DNA of 32,552 nt from assembly GCA_012033255.1 (NCBI GenBank), contig JAAUSF010000047.1:1-32552 (forward strand). Reading direction: 5' to 3'. This DNA is from Cyanobacteria bacterium RU_5_0. Its GTDB lineage: Bacteria; Cyanobacteriota; Cyanobacteriia; Elainellales; Elainellaceae. The notes below the pieces were generated by a model, which searched no databases, had not been told where the DNA came from, and was given only the letters and a program-made list of their open reading frames with translations. The position numbers and the translations under genes are program-made. Positions 19,768 to 29,192 of the stretch are shown here, piece by piece. Each line of letters starts with the position of its first letter. Position 1 is the first letter of the stretch.

Positions 19768-20784
19768 TCATTCTTTGCTTAAAGAATAGATTTGAATTGG
19801 CTCAATCAGCCCTGAAACTGAGCGATCGGTTGCCGAAAAATAAAATTGCATTTCCTTTGCCTGGTTAAACGTATTAGCATCAACTAAGATCTCACTCGGA
19901 TTGGCTCGTCGTTGCAAGGTTGCAGCTAAATTGACATAGTGCCCGATCGCACCCAGCGTTTTGTGATTCCGACTGCCAAGAATGCCAAAGGAAATGAGAC
20001 CGGAGGCAATCCCAATTCCCACTTCAAAGACGGGCTGGTGTTCGGCTTGCCTGAGCCGATTGATATCCTGAACAGATTCTAGAATTCGGAGGGCAGCTTG
20101 AATGGCATGAGTGGCAGTAGATCCTGTGGCAGGTAGCACCCCAAAGCACGCCATCACCACATCACCAATCAGCTTATCCACAGTGCCAGCTTCACTCACA
20201 ACCGCTTGAATCATGCTCCGCAAATAAAGATTCAGCGCCCTGAAAACGGCTCCTGGCGGATTTTGCTCACTATAAGGGATAAAATCCCGCAGCTCGGCAA
20301 ATAAAATCGTCACGTCTTTACGCTCTCCATCTGGCAATAGAGTGAGCAAGGCGGGTGAAAGGTCTGTCACAGGATCACCTAACTGCTGGCTGAATAGCTG
20401 AGCATGTCTGTTTTGTAGCAGACTCAAATCATTACGATACTGCTGTAGAAGACTATGCTGAAGTTCGTCGAGTGTAGCATCGAGCAAGAGTATCCAGTCA
20501 CCTTCTGAGCCAGGAAACAGGTAGACATCTGCACACAGTCCATCATTGGTTTTCATGCGCGGCAGAAAAAGTTCTGTCTCATTTAGCGGCAGCAACCCTT
20601 CTAGAAAGAAGACCTGGCTATTGATCGCTTCTCCCCGTTGGAGATTCGTGACACCATAAGTACTGAGTTTGCCACCCCAATCTTGCAAATGCCCATCTTT
20701 GGAGATGAAAAGATAGGCGGGAGAGCGGTTTGCAATGGTCGTCGTGAACAGGTAGTTCAGTACAGGTGCCGGGAGGGTAAGCAT
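19768..20784 (-). CDS. Class III cyclase-like protein, degenerate active site
   Basis: A 338-residue protein: an N-terminal PAS-like half (SPAYLFISKDGHLQDWG, then WILLLDATLDELQ), a short coiled linker, then an adenylate/guanylate cyclase homology domain from about residue 156. The domain reads VTILFAELRDFIPYSE, VDKLIGDVVMACFG and GHYVNLAATLQ. In active enzymes the first metal Asp lies where Glu164 is here. The second, Asp208, is kept. The transition-state Asn285 is kept, but the following catalytic Arg is Thr289, and the base-selecting position is Gly278. I infer weak or no cyclase activity, perhaps nucleotide binding or protein docking. It starts one base after the GTPase stop. Confidence 0.85.
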   Translation of the reverse strand: MLTLPAPVLNYLFTTTIANRSPAYLFISKDGHLQDWGGKLSTYGVTNLQRGEAINSQVFFLEGLLPLNETELFLPRMKTNDGLCADVYLFPGSEGDWILLLDATLDELQHSLLQQYRNDLSLLQNRHAQLFSQQLGDPVTDLSPALLTLLPDGERKDVTILFAELRDFIPYSEQNPPGAVFRALNLYLRSMIQAVVSEAGTVDKLIGDVVMACFGVLPATGSTATHAIQAALRILESVQDINRLRQAEHQPVFEVGIGIASGLISFGILGSRNHKTLGAIGHYVNLAATLQRRANPSEILVDANTFNQAKEMQFYFSATDRSVSGLIEPIQIYSLSKE

Positions 20785-21282
20785 TTAGATCTCCAACATT
20801 TTTCTTGACAGGGTTAAAAAGGCTTCTTCAACGCCCAGCCCAGTTTTGGCACTACTTTTGATCACTGTCCATCCTTTGTTGACGGCTTCAGCGATCGCGC
20901 TGTCTTCCAGTTCCCAATCGTCCTGCAAATCTGTCTTGTTGAGCAACAGGACAAACGGCACCACACCAATTTCCGCTTCCACTTTGCTTTGCAGGATGTA
21001 TGCCTTGTCAAGCGTGGCGCGACGAGTCCCATCGACAACCAAGAAATAGCCAGACGAACCGCGCAAGTAAGACAAACGCAGCTTTTGAAAATCATCCTCG
21101 CCGTGCAAGTCCCACAGGATCAGCATCAACCCTTGTTCACCCATCTGAACTAGCTTTTTGTCAATCTTGACGCCGACTGTCGTTTGATATGTCTCCGAGT
21201 AGATAGAGGATACAAACCGGGCAACTAAGCTAGTTTTGCCAGTCGCAAAGGCACCCACCATACACACCTTTTTCTGAATCAT
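20785..21282 (-). CDS. Ras-like small GTPase
   Basis: A 165-residue Ras/Rab-type GTPase. The P-loop is GAFATGKTS (10-18), the switch I threonine lies in YQTTVGVKI, and switch II is WDLHGEDDF (Asp58, Gly61), where Glu takes the place of the Ras Gln61. The base motif is NKTD (115-118) and SSAKT is the G5 motif. There is no C-terminal lipidation signal. The Q-to-E substitution and lack of an evident Arg finger suggest help from a partner for hydrolysis. It overlaps the OmpA-type gene by 4 bp (ATGA), implying coupled synthesis. It resembles MglA and other bacterial Ras-like GTPases that control polarity. Confidence 0.9.
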   Translation of the reverse strand: MIQKKVCMVGAFATGKTSLVARFVSSIYSETYQTTVGVKIDKKLVQMGEQGLMLILWDLHGEDDFQKLRLSYLRGSSGYFLVVDGTRRATLDKAYILQSKVEAEIGVVPFVLLLNKTDLQDDWELEDSAIAEAVNKGWTVIKSSAKTGLGVEEAFLTLSRKMLEI

Positions 21283-23285
21283 GGGCTACCTGTCCTTGGG
21301 ATAGAAGTCTCCGTGAAAAGCACTTTGAATGTGACACTGCGATTGAGTTGATCACTGGGAATTTGAGGATTAGAGAGCGGTTGACTAGCGCCAATGCCGA
21401 TCGCCACTAAGTTCGCAGGTTGCACCCCTTTGGCAACGAGTATTTCTAAAATAGCGTTAGCCCGTTCTTGACTGAGGAGAACATTTTGAGCCACTGTGCC
21501 ACGTGGGGTTGTCCGTCCAATGATTTGAATGCGAACCTGCCGATGCAATAGAGCGGTAAGTTGAGTCAGGGTTTGAATTTCCTTGACCAGTGCATCTAAC
21601 GTCTGCGAATGGGTCAACAGATTGGTCGTATTCTCTTCAAACAGCAAAATTTGGGCTTCAATCCGGCTGCGGCTGTCGCCCAGGGCTTGCAGTTCAGCGA
21701 TCGCCACCTCGTTTTTGAACTGAGTGATTCCTGGAATGGCGCGTACTAATGTACGAGTCTCCTCAATCCAATTCAACGGAGCCGAACCGATCGCCGACAA
21801 AACACCGGCTTCATTAACAGCGATCGATACCGTTGCAGGCGGTTGGAGAATCTGTTTTGCTCTCGCTTCCATCAGTTGAGGATGCAGCGACAAATACGGT
21901 TGCCACTGGCTGATCACGGAGTTGGGATTGATCCCGTTAATAGATAACTGCGTTGCTGGATCAATTGCCAAGGGATCGCGCAATCCAGAAATGAAGAATT
22001 TGCCCCACCGTTTTTCTGCTGAGTTGATCACAATACCAGGTTCAGCCCCCATTTGCTTGAGATAAGCTGTCCAGCGATGTCTGGCTTGCCAGTCCTGATA
22101 TCCCCAAATTCCTAATCCCAGGGTGACACAGGCAGCAAGTGCCCAGAAGTAAGGACGACCTTTTTTGTGTTCTGACGCTTTATACTCTGTCTGAAAACAG
22201 GCTTCCAGGTGGGGACGAGCCGCAGTAAAGGGAGAAGAATCACCTTGAAAAGCGACTAATGCCAAACCTAGATCCCGGTGAATGCGCTCGATCGCCTGCC
22301 GAAACACGACCCGCAATTCTACCGGAGCTTGCCCCCGCAGCACACCTGCCAGGATAGCCTGTGGACTTTGTTCAATCCAGATCGTCAAATCGCCAAACCG
22401 CAGCGTTTCCAGCCTATCTCCAGCTTGCACTGTAAACGAGTCTTGTACAAAGTCTGTGATCGCTTGCAGCATAGCAGATACTAGTGCCGGATCTTGAGCA
22501 GCAACAGACGGAGCGACGACATGCTGGAGCAGCAAACTAGTGGAGCGATGAATCAGGAACACTTGCTCTACCCGAAACAGGAGAGTTCGTAATAGCACCA
22601 CCTCCGCAAAGGATTTACCAGTACGAAGCGATTCGAGTTTCCACTGCAACGCACTCGGCGACAAGCTCTGCTCCAGCAGTTGATCCAGCCGTTGAATCGT
22701 ACTTTCTAAGGCTGTGGCGATCGCTTTGCGAGTGGCGGGACCGACGATCGGAAAGATGGCATCGGCAATCACCTGTTCATCGTTTTGCACCGACTCTTGA
22801 ATGGCTTGCTCAACCGTTGGCATCATTGCCGCCACGAACAGATTGTACTGTTCAGTTTCCATTGATTGCAACAGAATCGCTTGACGCAAAACCTGCCCGA
22901 CATCGGCTGCCCGTTGCTCCGGCTCTTCCAACCGATGTTTAAGTTGATTCAGTTGCGCTTGATCAAAATTAAACAATAGTTTTTGAAGTTCAGCGAATGA
23001 GTGATCCGGTGAGAGGGAATCTGAATTTTCTAAAATCGAATCCGCAGAGTGCTGAAACACTTGTGCCAAATCCGGGTCAGCCGTAGAGGAAGCAGAAGTC
23101 TCTGAACAGGTATGGGCTGGTGAATTGCGAGGCTGAATGATGGCATCCAGAGATGAGTTGGGCTGAGATGGCGTGGAGGCATTGAACAACTCGAACAGTT
23201 CAGCCAACACCTCTGATTCTGTCAAAGAAGGAGCCGAATCATCTTGAGGCTGCTTTGCCCTCTCAGGGTGATGCATATCTGCCAT
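21279..23285 (-). CDS. Single-pass OmpA-domain envelope protein
   Basis: A 668-residue protein with a long cytosolic half, one membrane helix and an outside half. Residues 1-375 are hydrophilic and mostly helical (FPIVGPATRKAIATAL near 178-193, IERIHRDLG near 332). The helix is YFWALAACVTLGLGIWGY at 379-396. The outside part has a BON-like segment (VSIAVNEAGVLSAIG, then LVRAIPGI) and a C-terminal OmpA/MotB peptidoglycan-binding domain (LLSQERANAILEILVAKGV, then SQPLSNPQ and NRSVTFKVLF). It could link peptidoglycan to the cytosolic GTPase, kinase and coiled-coil proteins. It overlaps the GTPase gene and follows the coiled-coil gene by 14 bp. Confidence 0.88.
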   Translation of the reverse strand: MADMHHPERAKQPQDDSAPSLTESEVLAELFELFNASTPSQPNSSLDAIIQPRNSPAHTCSETSASSTADPDLAQVFQHSADSILENSDSLSPDHSFAELQKLLFNFDQAQLNQLKHRLEEPEQRAADVGQVLRQAILLQSMETEQYNLFVAAMMPTVEQAIQESVQNDEQVIADAIFPIVGPATRKAIATALESTIQRLDQLLEQSLSPSALQWKLESLRTGKSFAEVVLLRTLLFRVEQVFLIHRSTSLLLQHVVAPSVAAQDPALVSAMLQAITDFVQDSFTVQAGDRLETLRFGDLTIWIEQSPQAILAGVLRGQAPVELRVVFRQAIERIHRDLGLALVAFQGDSSPFTAARPHLEACFQTEYKASEHKKGRPYFWALAACVTLGLGIWGYQDWQARHRWTAYLKQMGAEPGIVINSAEKRWGKFFISGLRDPLAIDPATQLSINGINPNSVISQWQPYLSLHPQLMEARAKQILQPPATVSIAVNEAGVLSAIGSAPLNWIEETRTLVRAIPGITQFKNEVAIAELQALGDSRSRIEAQILLFEENTTNLLTHSQTLDALVKEIQTLTQLTALLHRQVRIQIIGRTTPRGTVAQNVLLSQERANAILEILVAKGVQPANLVAIGIGASQPLSNPQIPSDQLNRSVTFKVLFTETSIPRTGSP

Positions 23286-23299
23286 ACGACATGATAATG

Positions 23300-23908
23300 T
23301 CAGGGATTACCAGGAATATCTTGATTATTAACTCGGTTCGCCAATTCCCTGAATAACGATGCGAGTGCTGAGCGATCGGCTTTTTCCGTCTGAATTTCCT
23401 GAGTCCTCCGCTCTAAAATCGTCAGAATCTCCTGGTATTTTTGTCGAATCTCATCGTCCAACGTTTTCGATTGCTCCAAAAACTGCTGACGCAATTCCCG
23501 CTGTCGCTGACTTGTTTGTTCTTCAAGCTGATCAATGTGCTTCTTCAGCGATCGAGCCGCCGTCTTAAATCCTTCATCCAACCCCCTGAGTGCTTCATTG
23601 CGTTGAGTTTGTTCAGTCTTGAGGTCAGCCGCTAAAGCATCGATCGATTGACGGACGTGCTGTTCGATCGCGTCTAGCTGATTCCGAGTTTCCTCACGCA
23701 AACTGACACACTCCCGGCTCAAACGTTCCTCTAACCGAGCAAACCGTTTTTCGTATTCTCGCGTCTGGACACCAAATAGGAGTTCCTTAATTTTGTCAAG
23801 GTTGTTGCCCGACCCATCTCCATTCACAGGCGATAAGCTATTGGTATCCTGAAGTGCTTCTACTCTCGGCTGATTAACGGCGAGGTGAGTTATAGTTTCT
23901 TCTGACAT
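23300..23908 (-). CDS. Coiled-coil protein of the GTPase operon
   Basis: A 202-residue soluble protein, no known enzyme domain. After a polar Asn/Ser/Gly-rich start (SPVNGDGSGNN) it has KIKELLFGVQTREYEKRFARLEERL, then long heptad-patterned helices (QLDAIEQHVRQSIDALAADL, then DQLEEQTSQRQRELRQQFLEQS) to a C-terminal LASLFRELANRVNN. I chose the ATG at 23908 (MSEETITHLAV); the frame extends to 23971 but adds a hydrophobic tail of unclear meaning. From memory, similar proteins precede OmpA/GTPase operons in other cyanobacteria. It is probably a scaffold or adaptor. First gene of the five-gene operon. Confidence 0.75.
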   Translation of the reverse strand: MSEETITHLAVNQPRVEALQDTNSLSPVNGDGSGNNLDKIKELLFGVQTREYEKRFARLEERLSRECVSLREETRNQLDAIEQHVRQSIDALAADLKTEQTQRNEALRGLDEGFKTAARSLKKHIDQLEEQTSQRQRELRQQFLEQSKTLDDEIRQKYQEILTILERRTQEIQTEKADRSALASLFRELANRVNNQDIPGNP

Positions 23909-24153
23909 TACCAGTTTACCCTCTATGACAAATAAATAAAATTCAAGCACTGAAAGCTGAGTTGCGTCCAAGCCTGTAATTGAGCCTTTGGATGGAAAAA
24001 GCTTAAGTCTGAATCAAGAAGTCCCTGCTTATTAAGGTTAGTCTTTTAGAGGATTTTTGAAAAGTCAAAAAACTCCGGATTCGTCCTCAGCCTCCCAACG
24101 TTGGAGAGAACCAAGTGGTATTGGCGCGATCGCACTGATTTCCATGCCACATT

Positions 24154-25767
24154 TTACAAATCCTGCTCTGCCATCGCACTCTGCACATGCTTCACCAATG
24201 TGGCTTGTGGTAATGCGCCTTGAAGATGACTCCACGGAAGCACCCGATCGGTTGACCACTGTTCATAAACATAGAAGTTTAAATCCGGTAATTTGCCTCG
24301 CTGTTCTTTGAATGCCCGACGATAACTGCCGATCGAATCACCATAATGACGAACGAGTTCCAATAAGTGGGATAAACGTCGATCGCCTCTAGAAATCAAC
24401 GCCTGAACGACTGACCAGTTATAACTTTCAGGACGAAAATCAATGCCTTGCGATCGTACCTGTTTTTGCAAGGATTTCAGTCGTTTTTCAGCATCCGGAT
24501 TCACACCAAACCATTGAAATGGCGTGTGTGATTTTGGGACAAAGGTGCTGCATCCAAAGGTCAATCGCAAACCGGGAGCGGCTTTTTTGATCGATCGCAA
24601 CATTGCCACCGTTTGATCTAAATCCTCTGGTTCTTCACCCGGAATGCCAGCCATCCCATAGAGCTTCATCGCACTCAAACCACCCACTTTCGCAGTGATT
24701 GCCGCTTGAATAATCTCATCATTTTGCAACTTCTTGTTGATGATCCGGCGCAACCGATCGCTGCCACTTTCAACGGCAATCGTGATCGATCGGGTGTCGT
24801 GTTTTACCAGCATTCGAGTCAATTTTTCTGTCACCGTATTCGTGCGAACTGAAGCAATGCTAACGCGAATCTCATCATACTCAGGGCGATCGAGATGTTC
24901 CAGTAACGCTTCAAATTCAGGATGTTGCGTGACTGAAGCGCCCAAAAGTCCGAGACGGTTCGTTACCCGGAGTCCTCGATCGATCGCCGGAATCAATGCT
25001 CCTTCCAGGCTGGCTGTCCGGAACGGCAACGTCAGATAACTGGCGAGGCAGAAGCGACACATCTCTGGGCAACTCCGCACGACTTCGACCATGTAAATGT
25101 TTTCCCAGGCGGCTTTTTCCGTCACCACTGTTGAAGCAGACAGCGTATTCCCGCGATACGTTTGCTTCTGCACCTGTGCCGGAATCGTAGAATCGATCGG
25201 CTGAATTGACTGGATGGCTCCATCCGGGCTGTCATACATCACCGTGTAAAGGCTCGGCACGTAAATTCCGGGCACTTGCGCCAGATGCCGTAATTGGGTT
25301 TGGCGATCGGCATGACGAACTTCCTGATAGGCCTCGATAAATTCACCGAGCAGGAGTTCTCCATCTCCTAACAAAATCAGATCAAAAAAGTTGGCAAAGG
25401 GTTCTGGGTTAGCCGTCAGCACGGAACCTCCTCCAAAAACGAGGGGATGATTCTCGGAGCGATCGTCCGTCCGAATCGGCATGTCCAGCGATTCCAACAG
25501 GCTCAAAATATTGACATAATCCAGTTCCCAAGAAAAGGAAAATCCGAGCAATTCAGGGTTAGCAGGCAATGGTTCATGGATATCGGTAAACAATCGGCTC
25601 ACCTGCATATCCAAACGAGAAGCGAACGTTGCCCACACCACCTGATATCCAAGGCTGGTAATGCCGACGCTATATTCATTGGGGAATGCAAAAATAATCG
25701 GAATTGCCTCTGCGATCGGGGTAGCAGGGGTAAAAAGAAGTCGTTCAGCAGCAAAGGCAGAAGTCAC
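24154..25767 (-). CDS. B12-binding-type radical SAM protein
   Basis: A 537-residue protein. Residues 1-150 resemble a cobalamin-binding fold (IPIIFAFPNEYSVGITSLG, then PLVFGGGSVLTANPEPFANF and LILLGDGELLLGEFIEAY). The radical SAM centre is in VVRSCPEMCRFCLASY (CxxxCxxC), and the GGE-like region is followed by IAVESGSDRLRRIINKK and YGMAGIPGEEPEDLDQT. It is likely a methyltransferase or related enzyme; substrate unknown. It lies 182 bp upstream of, and on the same strand as, the GTPase operon, and is divergent from the glutamyltransferase gene. Confidence 0.85.
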   Translation of the reverse strand: MTSAFAAERLLFTPATPIAEAIPIIFAFPNEYSVGITSLGYQVVWATFASRLDMQVSRLFTDIHEPLPANPELLGFSFSWELDYVNILSLLESLDMPIRTDDRSENHPLVFGGGSVLTANPEPFANFFDLILLGDGELLLGEFIEAYQEVRHADRQTQLRHLAQVPGIYVPSLYTVMYDSPDGAIQSIQPIDSTIPAQVQKQTYRGNTLSASTVVTEKAAWENIYMVEVVRSCPEMCRFCLASYLTLPFRTASLEGALIPAIDRGLRVTNRLGLLGASVTQHPEFEALLEHLDRPEYDEIRVSIASVRTNTVTEKLTRMLVKHDTRSITIAVESGSDRLRRIINKKLQNDEIIQAAITAKVGGLSAMKLYGMAGIPGEEPEDLDQTVAMLRSIKKAAPGLRLTFGCSTFVPKSHTPFQWFGVNPDAEKRLKSLQKQVRSQGIDFRPESYNWSVVQALISRGDRRLSHLLELVRHYGDSIGSYRRAFKEQRGKLPDLNFYVYEQWSTDRVLPWSHLQGALPQATLVKHVQSAMAEQDL

Positions 25768-25923
25768 AAGCTAACTCAAAACTTACACTCAAGGCAAAAT
25801 TTACAGATCCGATTGGGATCTTCTCTAAAGTAGCATTCCGCTTCGCTCATACGGCTACAGATGATTGTGATGATCTGCGGTACGCTAATTCCAGCAATCA
25901 CTCGATCGCCAGGGTTCCGCATC

Positions 25924-27516
25924 ATGCCAAACAATCTCACTGACTATCCCTACCCCTCTTCGCGACGAGTTATCTTAGGTCGTAGATATGCAGCCGCAAC
26001 CAGTCAGCCTCTCGCAACGTTGGCGGGCATGGAGATGTTTTGGGCGGGTGGAAATGCCGTGGATGCTGCCATTGCAATGGCGATCGCCCTTACAGTTGTG
26101 GAACCTACGTCTAATGGGATTGGCTCAGATGCGTTTGCTTTAGTCTGGGATGGACAGCTTCACGGTCTGAATGCATCTGGTAAAAGTCATCAAAATCTGA
26201 AGCGTGATCACTTGGCTGGACTCGATCGAATGCCGCAGTTTGGCTGGTTACCTGTAACCGTTCCGGGAGCCGTATCCGCATGGCGATCGCTCTGGGAACA
26301 ATGGGGCAAATTACCGTTTGAGCAATTATTTGAACCAGCGATTCGGTATGCGGAGCAAGGGTTTCCAGTTTCACCAGAAACAGCACGAGCATGGCGATCG
26401 GCAGAAGCTTTGTTTGTTCCGTTGACTGACCCAGTTTTTCAGCCATTTAAGCAGGTGTTTTTTAAGGGCGATCGTGCCCCTGAGCCAGGTGAAATGTGGG
26501 GTAGCCAAGGACACGCCACTACTCTACGCGACATTGCGGCAACGGGCGGAGAAAGCGTTTACCGAGGAACCCTGGCCGCCCAAATTGAAGCATTCGCCTC
26601 GGATACAGGCGGTTTTTTGACCAAGGCAGATTTGACGGCGCATCAACCACAGTGGGTACAGCCCATTTCCACCCCCTATCGAGATGTCACCGTTTGGGAA
26701 ATTCCGCCTAACGGACAGGGGATCGCCGCATTGATGGCTTTAAATATCTTGGAAGGCTTTGATTTGCCTCGATATTCGCGTGATTCAATTACCAGTTTTC
26801 ATTGGCAAATTGAGGCGATGAAATTGGCATTTGCCGATGCGTATCAACATATTGCCGATCCAGATTGGATGCAAGTAGCGACGGAACAGTTGCTAGACAA
26901 GGGTTATGCGGCTCAAAGGAGAGAATTAATTGGCGATCGTGCCCTCTACGCCCAAGCCGACCTTCCCACTGGCGGCACCGTCTATTTGGCAACCGCTGAT
27001 CAAGACCTGATGGTATCGTTCATTCAATCTAACTATGAAGGCTTCGGGAGCGGCATTCTTGTCCCCAATACAGGCATTGCCCTCCAGAATCGCGGCATGG
27101 GTTTCTCCCTCGATCCAGCGCATCCTAACCATTTTGCACCCAGCAAACGCCCCTTCCATACGATCATTCCTGGTTTTTTAACTCAAAACGGTCAGCCGTT
27201 AGCATCCTTCGGCGTGATGGGTGCCCATATGCAACCCCAAGGACACCTGCAAATGGTCGTCAACCTGACCGATTATGACATGAACCCGCAAGCCGCCCTC
27301 GATGCTCCCCGGTGGCAAGTCACGACAGGAATGAATGTATTTCTAGAACAAACGGTGTCTCGATCGATCGCGTTAGGATTAGCCGATCGAGGTCACGCTG
27401 TCCAAATCCTCCCCGAAGGCAGAAGTTTCGGCAAAGGACAAATTATTCTACGACAAGGCGATATTCTCATTGCCGCTTCAGAGCCAAGAGCAGATGGGTT
27501 GGCATTGGCTGGATGA
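25924..27516 (+). CDS. Gamma-glutamyltransferase-family Ntn hydrolase
   Basis: A 530-residue proenzyme of the GGT family, closest in feel to YwrD-type members. GGNAVDAAIAMAIALTVVEP and SNGIGSDAFALVWDG are the large-subunit motifs. The autocatalytic Thr is in LPTGGTVYLATAD at the start of the small subunit, followed by SFIQSNYEGFGSG. No signal peptide is visible, so it is cytosolic. I chose ATG 25924 (MPNNLTDYPYP) over 25861, as the longer start adds a hydrophobic tail that would interrupt family alignment. It hydrolyses or transfers gamma-glutamyl or related acyl groups; substrate not assigned. It is divergent from the radical SAM gene, and the intergenic region (25768-25923) should hold both promoters. 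Confidence 0.88.
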   Translation: MPNNLTDYPYPSSRRVILGRRYAAATSQPLATLAGMEMFWAGGNAVDAAIAMAIALTVVEPTSNGIGSDAFALVWDGQLHGLNASGKSHQNLKRDHLAGLDRMPQFGWLPVTVPGAVSAWRSLWEQWGKLPFEQLFEPAIRYAEQGFPVSPETARAWRSAEALFVPLTDPVFQPFKQVFFKGDRAPEPGEMWGSQGHATTLRDIAATGGESVYRGTLAAQIEAFASDTGGFLTKADLTAHQPQWVQPISTPYRDVTVWEIPPNGQGIAALMALNILEGFDLPRYSRDSITSFHWQIEAMKLAFADAYQHIADPDWMQVATEQLLDKGYAAQRRELIGDRALYAQADLPTGGTVYLATADQDLMVSFIQSNYEGFGSGILVPNTGIALQNRGMGFSLDPAHPNHFAPSKRPFHTIIPGFLTQNGQPLASFGVMGAHMQPQGHLQMVVNLTDYDMNPQAALDAPRWQVTTGMNVFLEQTVSRSIALGLADRGHAVQILPEGRSFGKGQIILRQGDILIAASEPRADGLALAG

Positions 27517-27583
27517 TGTGGGGAATGGGTGATGAGGAGTTACCAATTACTGATCAACATTATGTAAACATTACCCATTACTC

Positions 27584-27733
27584 ATGTCTCACACATTGCA
27601 AGATGTCATTGCGCGAGTGGACAAGACTTTTGAGCGCTGGCTCAAGGGTGACATCAACGGTAGGCGAAGTGGCAAACCTCGCTTTAAGGGAGTTGGAAGA
27701 TACCGATGTGTGCGAACCGTACAGTCGAAATGA
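27584..27733 (+). pseudogene. TnpB (IS200/IS605 family) remnant
   Basis: A 49-residue frame, MSHTLQDVIARVDKTFERWL, then GRRSGKPRFKGVGRYRCVR, matches the N-terminal part of TnpB/OrfB, where LQDV...RVDKAF...KSGKPRFKG...RYRS is characteristic. The RuvC-like nuclease domain and the zinc ribbon are missing, and the frame ends at TGA 27731-27733. No right end, guide-RNA-like end or TnpA is visible in the 40 bp to the M23 gene. A dead fragment. Confidence 0.8.
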
Positions 27734-27770
27734 GTAGCAATACTCAGGGATGACGTTTAATCACACGCTT

Positions 27771-28658
27771 CTACTGAGAGGCGGTTTGTTGAGTGGTATA
27801 CATCGCTCGTAATACCAGTGCCGGATCGACCCAGTTTTCGCTATATTTTAAGCCCCAATGGAGGTGGGGTCCTGTCGTGCGTCCGGTCATGCCAACTCGA
27901 CCAATCCGGGCACCTGCCGGAATGTCCTGTCCTTCCCAGATCTGAATGCCACCATCGCGATCGATCACATATCGCCCATTCTCATCTTCTTCGACATGCC
28001 CCTGCATATGGCAGTAAATATGCGTCCATGAACCCGACTGAAGCACCACAGATGTGCCGCAGTTGCTATCGTCTGAAACTTCGATCACCGTGCCTTGCCA
28101 CCAGTTGCGGACGTAACTGCCTTCAGGAGCCGCCATATCCAAGCCATAGTGAAACTCCGTGGAATAGCCGCCATCAGGAGATTGCCGATAGCCAAAGGGA
28201 GAGGTATAGGCTTGAAAGTTCTCAACCGGGAATGAGGCTCCATACCAATCGTTAACGCTAATCTGGCTTGGGTCAATTTGCGGAACGGGTTGCTGAATCG
28301 CGCTAGCATCTGTAGCGTTGACGGCGACGAGTTGTTGCCCAGGGGCGATCGATGGGTTGGGGGTAAATCCATCTGAAGTGGAACCCAACTCTAAATCAGG
28401 ATTCTGCGTCGTTGTGCCTAAAAGCGGCTGTTGCAAAGGTTGATCAGGCGGAGGAGCGATCGACCCTAGAGAGGGGGTTGCCGAAAACCAGGGATCGCCC
28501 GTCCAATCAGAGGATTGTAAATCAGTTGTTGCAGAGGGGGTATCAAGCTCTAGGGCTGTCACCATTTTCTGCCCAACTTGCAGGATCATTAAACCGCAGA
28601 GGCTAGCTACTGCCAACAGGAGCAGCTTCCTCGATCGACCAGCAATCTTTAAATTCAT
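27771..28658 (-). CDS. M23 (LytM-type) peptidase, exported
   Basis: A 295-residue exported protein. The N-terminal anchor is KLLLLAVASLCGLMILQVGQK, followed by a Pro/Gln/Thr-rich linker. The LytM/M23 domain is near 150-285: FHYGLDMAAPEG carries the first His and Asp, and GRTTGPHLHWGLKY supplies the HxH zinc motif. An insertion (EEDENGRYVIDRDGGIQIWEG in part) lies between the two metal motifs. It probably cuts or remodels peptidoglycan peptide links. I chose the ATG at 28658 (MNLKIAGRS) over 28724, which adds a basic pre-sequence. Confidence 0.9.
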   Translation of the reverse strand: MNLKIAGRSRKLLLLAVASLCGLMILQVGQKMVTALELDTPSATTDLQSSDWTGDPWFSATPSLGSIAPPPDQPLQQPLLGTTTQNPDLELGSTSDGFTPNPSIAPGQQLVAVNATDASAIQQPVPQIDPSQISVNDWYGASFPVENFQAYTSPFGYRQSPDGGYSTEFHYGLDMAAPEGSYVRNWWQGTVIEVSDDSNCGTSVVLQSGSWTHIYCHMQGHVEEDENGRYVIDRDGGIQIWEGQDIPAGARIGRVGMTGRTTGPHLHWGLKYSENWVDPALVLRAMYTTQQTASQ

Positions 28659-28724
28659 AGCAACTAGCGGAGACTTACGTTCAACTTCCTCACTCTTCCG
28701 ACATCCAAGCGATCTGATCCGCAC

Positions 28725-29192
28725 AATTACGAAGCTGGCTTTCGATCGCTAGATAATTTGAAAACAAGCAGTTTACCAGGATACGGAACAAAAATCTGGC
28801 TAATTCACCTACAGCCAACCTTGGATTGAACAGGATTGATGCAGATTTTTTTTCACCAGCTTATTGATCAACCATCAAGAATAATCGAGAGATTATGCTG
28901 ATGTACCCGGAATTTTATTCAGAATATTTAATGAATCGCTTCAGTATCTTCGCATAAGGTTGACGCTCTGAACTCAGGCAAGTTCCGGGTCTTGGCGATC
29001 GGCTGTTCTAAACCACAAAGACACAAAGGCACGAAGCGAAGGTAGAGTCTGTGTTTTTGGGGTCTTGATAGCTTGATGAGTTGCTCATAAGTAAAGCTGA
29101 TCGGGCTGACCTCGCTACGCTGAAGTCGGGTTGTCAAGATTGTATACTTAATAATACGTAATATATACGGCGTAACATTCCTGAGAAATAGC
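28725..29192. other. Intergenic region, no gene seen
   Basis: 468 bp between the divergent peptidase and aldo/keto reductase genes. It holds an AT-rich stretch (GTATACTTAATAATACGTAA near 29139-29160) that is the likely promoter of the reductase, and an AACCACAAAGACACAAAGGC stretch typical of cyanobacterial spacer repeats. No RNA gene or frame worth reporting. Confidence 0.6.

Noticed and set aside
27312..27737. 141-residue plus-strand frame
   Set aside because: Overlaps the end of the glutamyltransferase gene in another frame; the real content at its end is the TnpB remnant in a different frame.
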